From NCBI GenBank assembly GCA_030644725.1, contig CP130629.1, forward strand, positions 1,564,795 through 1,628,794: DNA of 64,000 nucleotides, given 5' to 3'. A model generated the notes under the pieces. The model worked only from the letters and a program-made list of their open reading frames with translations. It searched no databases and was not told where the DNA came from. This DNA comes from Candidatus Electrothrix communis (GTDB taxonomy: Bacteria; Desulfobacterota; Desulfobulbia; Desulfobulbales; Desulfobulbaceae). Both the position numbers and the translations under genes were made by a program. Position 1 is the first letter of the stretch, and each line of letters begins with the position of its first letter. Positions 34,868 to 44,624 of the stretch are shown one piece after another.

Positions 34868-35425
34868 TTACGCTCTTTTAGGGTACTGGTTAATATAATA
34901 GACATTCGGTCCGGTTCCCACAGCCTTATTCAGAACTCGATGGCTGTTTTTTCGCAGGATTATCGAAATCTCGCTCTGTGGATCGTCCAGATCACCAAAT
35001 ATCCTAGAACCACCGATACAGGTGGCAACGCAGGCTGGTTTTTTCCCTTCATGCAGCCGTTGCTGACAAAAGGAGCATTTATCGGCATAACCGTGTTCTT
35101 CGTTTATATGACGAGCATTATACGGACAAGAGGTAATGCAGGCCTTACAGCCAACGCATTTATCCCGATCAATCTGGACCGTGCCGTCTTCCTCGTGATG
35201 TGAGGCTCCGGTGGGGCAGATATTCACACAGGGAGCATTGTCACAGTGATTGCAGAGTTCAGACCGCATCTCTGTTGTCAGGTCGGGGAAATTCCCCTGC
35301 ACCATCTCAAGCACTCGGGTGCGGTAATGTTCAGGCGGCACATCGTTTTCGCGCTTGCATGACACCACACATGCCATACAGCCGATGCATCGTGACTGGT
35401 CAATGACCATGGCGTATCTGGGCAT
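34868..35425 (-). CDS. psrB: PsrB/PhsB-type ferredoxin subunit with four [4Fe-4S] clusters
   Basis: The 185-residue electron-transfer subunit holds four cysteine motifs: CIGCMACVVSC, CNHCDNAPCVNICPTGA, CVGCKACITSCPYNA, and CSFCQQRLHEGKKPACVATC. This is the DMSO reductase-type B subunit, carrying electrons between PsrC and PsrA. It starts one base after the psrA stop, so translation is tightly coupled. Confidence 0.92.
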   Translation of the reverse strand: MPRYAMVIDQSRCIGCMACVVSCKRENDVPPEHYRTRVLEMVQGNFPDLTTEMRSELCNHCDNAPCVNICPTGASHHEEDGTVQIDRDKCVGCKACITSCPYNARHINEEHGYADKCSFCQQRLHEGKKPACVATCIGGSRIFGDLDDPQSEISIILRKNSHRVLNKAVGTGPNVYYINQYPKRA

Positions 35426-35426
35426 A

Positions 35427-37631
35427 TCAGGCCTCCTTGATTATCTTAACAAAATTGACCCGCATTCCGGTGCCGCCGGTAATCGGATCTTCGATATATT
35501 TAGTTATCAGCTGCTGATCATCGGCACCGCTCTGATTTGCCCGCGACAATCCAGGGGCATTATGACCGAATCCGTGGATCATGTACACGCAGTCATGACG
35601 GATACGCTCTGTCACCTTAGCCTTTATCCTATTGCATCGCACGCCATCCTGATTTTCCAGAACAACATACTGACCATTTTTTACGCCGAGACGATCAGCC
35701 TCTTTCTTATTCAGCCATACCTCATTTTCCTTTTCCAGCTCCCAGAGCCACTGGGTATTGACTGTTCGGCTGAAGGTATGGACAGGGCTACGGCCATAGA
35801 TCAGGCGGAACATATCTTTTCCAGGATGTTCAACCGCCTCATATTTGGGTACGGGATCAAATCCTTCACCTTCCAGTTCATCACTGTACAATTCGATTTT
35901 TTCTGAAAAGGTGCCGAAAACAGGTTGATTATCCTCTGTGATATACGGCTTTTCACTGTCAGGAATAGTGACATAACCGGTATGCTTGGACAACTGATCA
36001 TAGTCAACGCCCCAGGCCTTGGCCTGACGACGCATTCTACCTTCCCAGTTATCTTTAGCTGCATATTCATCAAGCCCCAACTTTTTGCAGAGCTCGCTCC
36101 CGATCCACCAAGCTGGCTTTGTGTCGTACATTGGCTCTACAGCAGGCTGACGGATAGCGACACCGGCCTCGCGGGTGCTTATCTTGTACAATCCATCATG
36201 CCGTTCCAGGTAGGTACATTCGGGCAGAATAACATCGGCCAGCATGACGGTCTCGGTAGGAAAGAGATCAACAGCGACCAAGAGGTCCAAGTTGTCGATA
36301 GCCTTACGGGTGAGACGTTGATCCGGCAAAGCCTTCATCAGGTTGGTCCCGGCCACGATCCATGCCTTGATCGGATAGGGATTGCCAGTAATAGTGGCAT
36401 CACGCAGAACCTGAGTTACCCCCTCACCTCCTGCAAAGGGAAAATCTCCTTTAATCAGCGGTGGTTTACTTGCAGGTGGATAGGCCGGTGCATCATCGTT
36501 AAATTTGGCGAATTTCGCCTTAGCAGGCAGCCACATCCCGCCTTTCCGTCCCCAGGTGCCGAGCAGAGCGTTAAGAATAGCCACTGCACGAGCACGCTGG
36601 GTATCGTTGCCGTACCAGGAATAATGCCGACCCGGATGAACAACAACATTGGGTGCATAACGACAGAGTTCCCGAACCGACTCAACAATCTGGCGCATGG
36701 GGAGCTCTGTTTCCTGAGCAGCCCATTCCGGGGTATATTCTTTCACCGCTTCTTTGACTTCGTCAAAACCCACGGTATATTTTTCCACATACTCCTTATC
36801 ATACAAGCCTTCGCTGATCACGATATTGATCCAGGCCAGCAATAGAGCAGTATCCGTACCTGGCTTAATCGGCAGCCAAAACGAAGACTTAGAGGCAGCT
36901 GTGGAGTAACGAGGGTCAACACAGATAATCTTGGCACCTCGACCGACTGCTTCGGCAAATTCCTGGTTCTGAGAGTTATGCATATTCTCACCCAGATGGG
37001 TACCGAACAGGACAATAACCCGGCTGTTCTCCAGATCAACCCGCTCGCAGCTTGTCCCCGGCTTATGCCCATAGGTCAGCTCCCAGGCCACATCACGGAT
37101 TCCTTTACACTGCGCAAAAGACGGAAAGGCTATATTTCGGGATCCCATGGCCTTAAGCACATTGGTAAAATAATCACCGGGAGAGCCGTGGGACATCATG
37201 GCGAGAGATTCCGGCCCGTACTTCTCAGCAATGGCTTTCATCTTTTTCGCCACATAGTCCAGCGCTTCGTCCCATGTCGCCTGTTTGTACTTGTTTTCAC
37301 CGCGTTTTGATCCTTCAACACGAATTAGCGGGTGCTTCAGCCGGTCCTCATCGTACAATTGGCCTATACCACCTTGACCACGAGCACATAATTTGCCCCG
37401 ACTTTGAGGGTGGTATGGGTTACCCTCCAATTTGACCACCTTTCCGTCAACCACCTTGGCAACGGCACCGCATTTCCAGAAGCACATCTCACAGCTGGTC
37501 GGCACGTACTTTACATTTCCGCCCTCAGCCTTTGCTCTGGCTTCGGCGGAAATAAAAGGGGTGTCGGCAAGCACAGTGCCTCCGGCGGACATGGCGGCAT
37601 ATTTGAGAAAATTTCTCCTCGAAAAAGCCAT
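35427..37631 (-). CDS. psrA: Molybdopterin-dependent polysulfide/thiosulfate reductase catalytic subunit
   Basis: The 734-residue periplasmic catalytic subunit has a twin-arginine signal (FSRRNFLKYAAMSAGG). A proximal [4Fe-4S] site follows (CEMCFWKCG ... KLCARGQG). The Mo-bis-MGD domains (FPSFAQCKGIRD, with a likely Cys ligand) end in a molydop-binding domain. It is closest in layout to PsrA/PhsA and would reduce polysulfide or thiosulfate, or run in reverse as a sulfur oxidase. Sequence alone does not separate these substrates, and tetrathionate or arsenate enzymes are less likely. It leads the psrABC operon. This fits sulfur respiration or disproportionation in Desulfobulbales. Confidence 0.88.
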   Translation of the reverse strand: MAFSRRNFLKYAAMSAGGTVLADTPFISAEARAKAEGGNVKYVPTSCEMCFWKCGAVAKVVDGKVVKLEGNPYHPQSRGKLCARGQGGIGQLYDEDRLKHPLIRVEGSKRGENKYKQATWDEALDYVAKKMKAIAEKYGPESLAMMSHGSPGDYFTNVLKAMGSRNIAFPSFAQCKGIRDVAWELTYGHKPGTSCERVDLENSRVIVLFGTHLGENMHNSQNQEFAEAVGRGAKIICVDPRYSTAASKSSFWLPIKPGTDTALLLAWINIVISEGLYDKEYVEKYTVGFDEVKEAVKEYTPEWAAQETELPMRQIVESVRELCRYAPNVVVHPGRHYSWYGNDTQRARAVAILNALLGTWGRKGGMWLPAKAKFAKFNDDAPAYPPASKPPLIKGDFPFAGGEGVTQVLRDATITGNPYPIKAWIVAGTNLMKALPDQRLTRKAIDNLDLLVAVDLFPTETVMLADVILPECTYLERHDGLYKISTREAGVAIRQPAVEPMYDTKPAWWIGSELCKKLGLDEYAAKDNWEGRMRRQAKAWGVDYDQLSKHTGYVTIPDSEKPYITEDNQPVFGTFSEKIELYSDELEGEGFDPVPKYEAVEHPGKDMFRLIYGRSPVHTFSRTVNTQWLWELEKENEVWLNKKEADRLGVKNGQYVVLENQDGVRCNRIKAKVTERIRHDCVYMIHGFGHNAPGLSRANQSGADDQQLITKYIEDPITGGTGMRVNFVKIIKEA

Positions 37632-37710
37632 GATATTCTCCTAAGTTAAAAAAAGACCCAAGGCCGATCATCAAACAAATCGACCATAGCATTCATAAAA
37701 ATTGATCATA

Positions 37711-37740
37711 CTCATACACCATTATGTGGCACCTTGTCAA
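37711..37740 (-). promoter_or_regulatory. Candidate sigma-70 promoter for psrABC
   Basis: On the minus strand TTGACA (37735-37740) and TATGAG (37711-37716) are 18 bp apart, ~80 bp before the psrA start. The -10 match is imperfect. Confidence 0.4.
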
Positions 37741-37864
37741 CTCCCTCTATGGAATAAATACTATTCGAGCAATCCGGTAAATTACCCTTGCGCAGCACTT
37801 CCTCTTATGCTATTAATTTTCATCTTAAAATAAAATTCTGTGCATCTAACGCCCCCCTTACATC

Positions 37865-38662
37865 ATGCTAAAATATCTTTCTTTATTCCCCACAGTTATC
37901 CTTCTCGTTATATTTTCTCTTACTCTTCAGTCCTGCTCCACCACCAAGGTGAGCAAAAAAAGCTACACCATCCCGCTCCATGAAGCTCACGCCTCTCCCT
38001 TCCCTACAGCGGTTGAGCCGGAAGAAATCAAACTCGCCGCCGGTGATATTTTGATGATCAGCGTATGGGGACAGGACGCTTTAACCAAAGAGGTTACCTT
38101 GGACGCAATGGGAAATATCTACTATCCATTTATCGGAAAAATTAAAGCTTCAGGACAGACGATTGCAGAAGTACAAGCAGAGATGAAAGAAAAATTATCT
38201 CGCTACTACACCACCCCTGAGTTAACAGTCATTCCCCAGAATCTTGCCGGGCAACAGTATTATATCCTCGGAGAAGTGAGCAAGCCAGGGAACTTTCGTA
38301 TAAAATCCCAACTGAATATCATCAGTGCAATATCTTCGGCAGGGGGACCAAACAGAAATGCCGGAGAAACGGTTCTTCTTTTACGAAAACAGCAAGACCG
38401 CCTCCTTGTAACTGGAATACCTGTTCAATATACTGATGTAACAACGAAAAACATCCCCTCGCTAACAATGATGGTTCAAGCAGGTGATATTCTCTATATG
38501 CCCCCTTCTCGCATCGCAAATATTGAAAATTTCATGTCACGACTTAACAGCATCCTCGCCCCCATCCTTTCCATAGAACGCGGCATTATATTCTGGCCGC
38601 AAATTATTGACGCCCTTGAGGGCTCGTCCCAAGAACAACAGTTTGTTATCCCTCTGCAATAA
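37865..38662 (+). CDS. Wza-like polysaccharide export lipoprotein
   Basis: The 265-residue outer-membrane lipoprotein has a signal peptide and lipobox (LTLQSCSTT, Cys at ~27). A Poly_export domain follows (LAAGDILMISVWGQDALTKE ... GNIYYPFIGKIKASGQTIAE). One SLBB domain comes next (YYILGEVSKPGNFRIKSQLN). Such proteins form the export channel for capsule or exopolysaccharide. It opens the polysaccharide locus and is transcribed divergently from psrABC. The kinase/co-polymerase partner lies at 44625. Confidence 0.9.
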   Translation: MLKYLSLFPTVILLVIFSLTLQSCSTTKVSKKSYTIPLHEAHASPFPTAVEPEEIKLAAGDILMISVWGQDALTKEVTLDAMGNIYYPFIGKIKASGQTIAEVQAEMKEKLSRYYTTPELTVIPQNLAGQQYYILGEVSKPGNFRIKSQLNIISAISSAGGPNRNAGETVLLLRKQQDRLLVTGIPVQYTDVTTKNIPSLTMMVQAGDILYMPPSRIANIENFMSRLNSILAPILSIERGIIFWPQIIDALEGSSQEQQFVIPLQ

Positions 38663-38934
38663 CTGCTTACCTTTTCCTTCTCAAATTGAGTTAGGAATTC
38701 CCAAAAAAATAGCGCCCTCTTTTCGGCGTGGAATTTCCGCACTTACCACCGTTTCAGCACACGAGGGAAATATCGGCTTGGCTTCAGCCTTTGCCCCCCC
38801 CCCTCCAATCACCGGCTTGCATGAAAACAAGGCGAGAGCACCGCCTCTCAATGACATGCGCATCTCTATGTCATGATCAATGACTCTTTTCAACAAGGGA
38901 ACATAATATCTCTTGACCAATGTAATCTTCTGCT

Positions 38935-40383
38935 ATGGAACATGCTGATTTAAAAAGAGTCCCCCGAAACTCCGCCCTGCTCTTTATCTCAAGATTAATT
39001 GATATGGCGGCTATGGTTCTCATCAATGTGATCATAGCAAGGTCTCTCGGTGCTGCTTCCTTTGGTCAATATTCCTTTATATCGGCCTACGTGGTGTCCA
39101 TTACCATGCTTTCCTATTTTGGGCTGGATAACCTGACAATGCGTAATATTGCCAGACATGCTGACAAAGCTCCGCAGTATCTGGGTACTGTCATCGTGGC
39201 TCGTTGGATTCTATCAGGGTTAGCTGCACTCCTTATTTTGGCTGGCCTTCCTTTTATCGGTCTTGAACCAAAGTTTATTCCGGCTCTGAGTTTACTGACT
39301 GTCTCGGAAATTATCGGTGCCTTCGTGACTGTCCAGACAGCGGTTTTTAAGGCCAAGGAGCAAATGAAGTATGATATATACATCACAATACTTTGGCGCT
39401 TTGTCAGCCTGATACTCATTTCGCTGGGTGCCTACCGTGATTTCGGGGTTACAGGGCTATGCACGGTACTTCTAACGGCCAACCTCGCTCGGGCCCTGTT
39501 CGCTGTCTGGATAACCAGAACCAGATTTTTTAAACCAGATTTCAGCGAAGTGAACCTGATGCTCAGGGGGATATTCAAGGACGCCGCCGTGCTGGGAGCC
39601 GCCATGCTCATCACCAACTGGCTGTTTCGTTCGGCACAACTGGCGATTAAGTTCCTGCTCGGCCCTGAACCAGTAGCCTATTTTCAAGTTTCTTATGCCA
39701 TTATTCTTCAGGTGAGCACAGTAGCCCTATCGATCATGCTCGCCCTCTTTCCGGTGATCTCCAGAAAAGCCCGGCCTGATCGGGAGAGCATGCGCAGGAT
39801 AAGCGAAATTTATACGGGGGTGTCAAAGCTGCTTATTTGCTTGGGCCTTGTCTTCTCCGCTGGCCTGATGCTCCTGTCAAGGCCGATCATCCTTACGCTT
39901 TATGGATCTGAGTATCTTCAGGCTGTAGAAATTTTTAGAATTTTACTTACTGCTCTTGTCCCTATCTTTATTTATTCTCTTCATGCATTACTCTTTGTCG
40001 CCTACAACAAGCAGTACTACATTATTATAAGTAGGGGTATAAGCTTCATCCTGGTCTGCGGCCTCTATTTCCTGTTCATCCCTCGATTCGGGGCAACAGG
40101 AGCAGCATATGCATATGTTATCGTTTCCGTACTGATCGGCTTGGCAGAAGCCCTCTTGCTCAGGTATCGAGTACTTCATTCTGTAACACCGCCGCTGGGA
40201 ATGTATTTCCTGAATATATTGATGTCCGCAAGCCTGGCTGCAACTTTTATCTTTGAATATTCATTGCTCTTACGAATAATTTTGCTGCTTTTGGTTTTGA
40301 GTACAGTATCATTGCAGCTGAAAAAAAATTATGCTATCTTCAGGCGCTATCGTCAAAGAGTAGCGAAGGTTCACCATTCGTGA
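38935..40383 (+). CDS. Wzx-like polysaccharide flippase
   Basis: This 482-residue MATE/MOP-superfamily membrane protein has 12-14 hydrophobic segments. The N-terminus RVPRNSALLFISRLIDMAAM and the internal GAASFGQYSFISAYV are typical of oligosaccharide flippases. It would turn lipid-linked repeat units to the periplasmic face for polymerisation. It is 270 bp downstream of the export lipoprotein; that gap shows no gene, only low-complexity C-runs. Confidence 0.88.
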   Translation: MEHADLKRVPRNSALLFISRLIDMAAMVLINVIIARSLGAASFGQYSFISAYVVSITMLSYFGLDNLTMRNIARHADKAPQYLGTVIVARWILSGLAALLILAGLPFIGLEPKFIPALSLLTVSEIIGAFVTVQTAVFKAKEQMKYDIYITILWRFVSLILISLGAYRDFGVTGLCTVLLTANLARALFAVWITRTRFFKPDFSEVNLMLRGIFKDAAVLGAAMLITNWLFRSAQLAIKFLLGPEPVAYFQVSYAIILQVSTVALSIMLALFPVISRKARPDRESMRRISEIYTGVSKLLICLGLVFSAGLMLLSRPIILTLYGSEYLQAVEIFRILLTALVPIFIYSLHALLFVAYNKQYYIIISRGISFILVCGLYFLFIPRFGATGAAYAYVIVSVLIGLAEALLLRYRVLHSVTPPLGMYFLNILMSASLAATFIFEYSLLLRIILLLLVLSTVSLQLKKNYAIFRRYRQRVAKVHHS

Positions 40384-40501
40384 AAAATAGGTAAAAAGGA
40401 GTAGGTGATTAAGCTCAAACATACATATTTTTCTGCCTGACTTCCGCCAATCATCGCAAGAACAGGTTGCTCCCTTCTATGGATATTTCAAGAGATGAAC
40501 T

Positions 40502-41470
40502 GTGATTAACTTTTTAATTTTATCTTTAAAAGATATCATCAGGTGGATGTATTGGGGCCCGGTTCGAATTCTGGTAAGAATCATTCCCAGAGAATTGAGT
40601 TACCGGCTTATTTGGTTTGTCGGACTCTTCGCTTATTTCATGAGCAAGAAAAAAAAGGATCGATTGCGTCGGTGGATGCAACAGGTGAGCGAAAAACCAG
40701 CTCCCCGTAGTCAAGTGATTGATGTTTTTGTCCAGTATTACCGTAATTCTCTGGACACCCTGCTGTACGGGCGCTTATCACCTAAGAATATCGATCAATT
40801 TATCCGTTACGAGGGGTTGGATAACCTGACCAAGGCATTGCTGGAGGGGAAAGGAGTTATCTTACTCCATCCCCATTTCGGCAACGAGGAATGCCTTATG
40901 CCCGCCATAGGCCATAAAGGATTCACCGTGAGCCAGATCGCCAGCCGCTGGGAACCCGATTATACGCCTGAACGAATTTTCACCTTGTCCAACCGTATCC
41001 GCCGACACGCCTGGCGAATGCGTATCAGCACCCGGGAAAACTTACCGGTTGGCTTTGTGTATATTGATGAAGGGATACGCAATATTTATCGGCTGCTGCG
41101 ACGCAACGAGGTCCTCCTGCTCGCCCTGGACGGTCGGGAAGGAGTCAGCTGGCAGAAAATCCCCTTTCTCGGTATGACCGCCGAGATCTCGCCTGGGCCG
41201 ATGAAGATAGCCCGATCAACTGGAGCTGCCGTGCTGCCCACCGTGATCGTGAGAACCGGGCGTTACCGCCACACTGTCCATATTGGGGAACCTGTTAAGC
41301 TTTCCGAGCAAACCGACAATACACAGGAAACGACATTGGATACTGTCCGGGCTGACACAATCACCGCAGTGCAGGCCGTGGAACCCTATATAAAAAAACA
41401 TCCAGCACAGTATGCTAAATTCATCTTGCTTGATGTCAAATTGTTCAAAGAAGAAAAGGTAGACGCATGA
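40502..41470 (+). CDS. LpxL/HtrB-like lysophospholipid acyltransferase
   Basis: This 322-residue membrane-associated acyltransferase begins with GTG (40502), preceded by AGAGATGAAC. The catalytic H-x(4-5)-E-type motif is LLHPHFGNEEC near residue 123. A DGREGVSWQKIPFLG block follows, typical of the lipid A biosynthesis acyltransferase family. It probably acylates a lipid or polysaccharide precursor rather than core lipid A, because it lies inside the polysaccharide locus. Its stop overlaps the start of the radical SAM gene (ATGA). Confidence 0.8.
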   Translation: MINFLILSLKDIIRWMYWGPVRILVRIIPRELSYRLIWFVGLFAYFMSKKKKDRLRRWMQQVSEKPAPRSQVIDVFVQYYRNSLDTLLYGRLSPKNIDQFIRYEGLDNLTKALLEGKGVILLHPHFGNEECLMPAIGHKGFTVSQIASRWEPDYTPERIFTLSNRIRRHAWRMRISTRENLPVGFVYIDEGIRNIYRLLRRNEVLLLALDGREGVSWQKIPFLGMTAEISPGPMKIARSTGAAVLPTVIVRTGRYRHTVHIGEPVKLSEQTDNTQETTLDTVRADTITAVQAVEPYIKKHPAQYAKFILLDVKLFKEEKVDA

Positions 41471-42810
41471 GAATCCTTTATGTGCAGGAATATCTGGGAG
41501 GGGACGAACTTCTGGTGATGCCCATCGGGCTGCTCTATATTGCCACCGCTGCATCTTCTCATGAGGCGAAACTCTTTGACATGAATGCGTCGAAAAATCC
41601 CTACGAGGAACTTGGCAAGATCATTCATGAGTATGATCCGCACGTTGTCGCTCTTTCACTGAGAAACATCGACAGCCAGCAACGAACAAATCTAAAGTAT
41701 TATTATCTAGATCTGCCTAAGACCTTACAGCTTATCAAAACAGCAAAACCTGAAGTCACCCTTGTAGCGGGGGGGGCCGGGTTTTCCATGTTTGCCGAGA
41801 CCATCATGCAGCGCCACCGTGAAATCGACTTTGGCGTTTACCTGGAAGGAGAAGTTGCTTTTCCCGCTTTATTGGAAAACCTGCAACACCCCCACAAGGT
41901 GTCTAGCCTCTATTACCGCGAAGGTGAAGAACTGAAATTCACTGGTCGCGGCCCCTTGGTTGACTTAGAAAAGCTGCCCACTCCCCGAAAAGATATCATT
42001 CCCGATATCAAAATCTACGAAACAGGCAAGGGCGGGATCGGCGTTCATACAAAACGGGGCTGCCCATGTCGTTGCAGCTATTGTAATTATTATTTATTAA
42101 ACGGCCTGAAAGTGAGGATGCGTGATCCTGTTCAGGTTGTGGATGAAATTGAAGAACTGGTTGAAAAATACGGCATTAAGGAGTTCATGTTTGCCGACGG
42201 AATATTCAGTAATCCTTTATGGCATGTCAAAAAAATTTGCGAGGAGATCAAACGCCGAAAAATACAGGTGCAATGGGATGCCTGGTGTGACATAAAAAAT
42301 ATCAACAGAGAATTTCTTGCAGCCGTGACCTCGGCTGGCTGCCGTTCCGTTATCATTTCACCGGATGCTTACAGCAACAGCGCCCTGCAAGGGTTGAATA
42401 AAGGTATCACGACCCGCGAGGTTCGCAAGGCTGTCAAGCTTCTCGTGGGCTGGCCCGGCCTCAGGGTGGGTTTTTGTTTTTTTCTGACCACGCCTGGGGA
42501 GACCTTTTGGGGATATATGCGCACCATGTTCTATTATTTCACCACAGTGCCCTTTATTCTCCTCCAGAGAAAAGGCGGCAGCGGTTTTTCCTGGATCAGA
42601 ATAGAGCCTGATACCCAAGTACGGGAAACGGCTGTTCGTGATGGCCTTATCAGTGAAGATACCGAACTGTTGCCGGAAGACATAGAAAGTTTAAGGAGGC
42701 TTTTTTACATAAAACCGGCCCTTAGATTTTTAGACCCGCCTTCCAGGATACTTGTCGACGTGATGGAACGGGGAAGAAACATGATCAGACTGAAACGGGC
42801 CAAAAGGTAA
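41467..42810 (+). CDS. B12-binding-domain radical SAM protein
   Basis: The 447-residue protein has an N-terminal cobalamin-binding Rossmann-like domain (MPIGLLYIATAA ... PHVVALSLRNID). A radical SAM barrel follows, with the [4Fe-4S] motif KRGCPCRCSYC (C-x3-C-x2-C) near residue 197 and QWDAWCDIKNINREFL in the SAM-binding part. Class B members methylate or otherwise modify unactivated carbons. The substrate is unknown. ATGA coupling to an acyltransferase and a 4-bp gap to a phosphodiesterase suggest the three act on one lipid- or polymer-linked molecule. Confidence 0.85.
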   Translation: MRILYVQEYLGGDELLVMPIGLLYIATAASSHEAKLFDMNASKNPYEELGKIIHEYDPHVVALSLRNIDSQQRTNLKYYYLDLPKTLQLIKTAKPEVTLVAGGAGFSMFAETIMQRHREIDFGVYLEGEVAFPALLENLQHPHKVSSLYYREGEELKFTGRGPLVDLEKLPTPRKDIIPDIKIYETGKGGIGVHTKRGCPCRCSYCNYYLLNGLKVRMRDPVQVVDEIEELVEKYGIKEFMFADGIFSNPLWHVKKICEEIKRRKIQVQWDAWCDIKNINREFLAAVTSAGCRSVIISPDAYSNSALQGLNKGITTREVRKAVKLLVGWPGLRVGFCFFLTTPGETFWGYMRTMFYYFTTVPFILLQRKGGSGFSWIRIEPDTQVRETAVRDGLISEDTELLPEDIESLRRLFYIKPALRFLDPPSRILVDVMERGRNMIRLKRAKR

Positions 42811-42814
42811 GACT

Positions 42815-44416
42815 TTGAAATTATACACTATAGGCATTGACGGAGCAACCTACCGAATAATCCGTCCCTTGGTCGAAGCGGGAAAATTACCGAATATCGG
42901 CAAAATATTACATGAAGGATGCAGCGGGCGACTCGCGTCCACTGTGCCACCGCTTTCACCTGTGGCCTGGACAACTATCACCACGGGAGCAACACCGGCA
43001 GTTCATGGAATTATTGATTTTTTAGGCTATAACAAGACAACCGGACAAAATTATCTTTTCGACTCAACCCATCGTCAGGTTGATCCTGTTTGGACTTTGG
43101 CGGGGAAGGTTGGCAAACGTTCCTGCGTGGTCAATGTTCCGCTCACCTATCCGGTGGATGAGCTGAACGGCTTCATGATTTCTGGACTCGGCACGCCCCC
43201 CACCAATGAAGGCCTGGCCTATCCTTTGGAGGAGTTCAAGAAGATGAAACATTCCATCGGCGGCTATCATATAGATATTGATATACAAGAAAATCAAAAA
43301 TATGAAAAAGTTGCTGGATTATTCCAAAAGGTGATGGAGAAGCGACAAAAATGCTTTGATTTTCTGCTGGCCAGAGAAGCTTGGGATCTCTTTTTCTTCG
43401 TCTTCACCAATACGGATCGGGCCCAGCATGTATACTGGCGGGAACATGATGCGGAAAACAGTCCTTTTACCGATGTGATTGCTGAATGCTATCAAGAGGC
43501 TGACCGCGCAGTGGGCAAGGCTATGGCCAAGGCCGAAGCAGAGGGTGGCGTGGTTATGATTGTTTCGGATCATGGTTTCGGCCCGCTTAAAAATCGTTTC
43601 TCTCTCAGTAGTTGGCTGCACAGCAAGGGGATGCTCACTCCGAACAGGACAATGGAGAAAGAAAATCCGCTTAAGGGAGCCATTAAAAAACATGTCCCGA
43701 CCCAATTAAAAAAATTCCTGATCCGCACGGTGTTCAAGAGCCGCCAGAAGTTCAGCGGTTCCTCGGCGGAACTTAGCAAGTGGCTTGATTGGGAAAAAAC
43801 CAAAATCTATTCCCATAAAAAAGTTGATACCGTATATCTTTTTGTCAATGATGCGGCATTTGCCGATTCAGCACAACGTTCGACGTTCATAGAAGAATTC
43901 CAAAAAGAACTTCTCGCAGTAAAAGACCCAAAAACAGGTGAGAATATCGTACTGGATGTCTTTGACGGACAGCAGATTTTCGGAACGGATAATCCGTCCA
44001 CCCCGGATCTGATGTTCATCCCTGCCGACGGCTACAACTTCAGCTTTGACAGCCGCGATATCGAGCGGGATGATCCTTTTGTCGGAATTCCGCAACTATG
44101 GTCTGGAACTCACGAATCCGAGGGCGTATTCATGGCTTGGGGAGAGCATATCAACGCCGGGCGAGATTGCGGTGACCTGTCCATCATGGATGCCCTGCCC
44201 ACCATGTGTTATATCATGGACCTGCCTATTCCCTGGTGGGCGGAAGGTAAGGTCGTTCATCAGGCTTTTACCGAGGATTTCCTCCATGCTCATAAAGAAC
44301 GGCGCGAGAAGAAACCTTCCGGCATTGACGGTTCGAGCAATACTCCGGTCGGAGCCATGAATGAGGCCGAGTCCGAAGAAGTGGTCAAACGGCTCAAGGC
44401 GCTCGGTTATCTTTAG
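42815..44416 (+). CDS. Alkaline phosphatase superfamily (type I phosphodiesterase/phosphotransferase) protein
   Basis: The 533-residue protein starts with TTG (42815) behind AAAGG. The N-terminus IGIDGATYRIIRPLVEAGKL and the VAWTTITTGATPAVHGI motif hold the metal-binding Asp and nucleophile Thr of nucleotide pyrophosphatase-like enzymes. IVSDHGFGPL gives the later metal ligands, and SGTHESEGVFMAWG is near the C-terminus. No signal peptide is evident, so it may act in the cytoplasm or at the membrane face. It closes the acyltransferase-radical SAM-phosphodiesterase trio. Family members cleave or transfer phosphodiester head groups. Confidence 0.82.
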   Translation: MKLYTIGIDGATYRIIRPLVEAGKLPNIGKILHEGCSGRLASTVPPLSPVAWTTITTGATPAVHGIIDFLGYNKTTGQNYLFDSTHRQVDPVWTLAGKVGKRSCVVNVPLTYPVDELNGFMISGLGTPPTNEGLAYPLEEFKKMKHSIGGYHIDIDIQENQKYEKVAGLFQKVMEKRQKCFDFLLAREAWDLFFFVFTNTDRAQHVYWREHDAENSPFTDVIAECYQEADRAVGKAMAKAEAEGGVVMIVSDHGFGPLKNRFSLSSWLHSKGMLTPNRTMEKENPLKGAIKKHVPTQLKKFLIRTVFKSRQKFSGSSAELSKWLDWEKTKIYSHKKVDTVYLFVNDAAFADSAQRSTFIEEFQKELLAVKDPKTGENIVLDVFDGQQIFGTDNPSTPDLMFIPADGYNFSFDSRDIERDDPFVGIPQLWSGTHESEGVFMAWGEHINAGRDCGDLSIMDALPTMCYIMDLPIPWWAEGKVVHQAFTEDFLHAHKERREKKPSGIDGSSNTPVGAMNEAESEEVVKRLKALGYL

Positions 44417-44624
44417 TTCGCGCTGAACAGCATCATTTATCCTGCCAGCATATAACGATATATCACCAACCGGGCCGTCAGTTTTCAGATTTACATATTA
44501 ATTTCTTCGAGATCAAGCCGTAAAAAATCCTTGATCTACCAAACACTCTTCATCTAGATGCAGCATCATATATATATATACATCTTTATTCTTATCTTTA
44601 TTCTTGTGAAACCTTGAGGCGTCA

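Noticed and set aside
38663..38934. Possible gene in the C-rich gap after the export lipoprotein
   Set aside because: The only frames are short, overlap the lipoprotein end, and consist of low-complexity stretches with no start signals.
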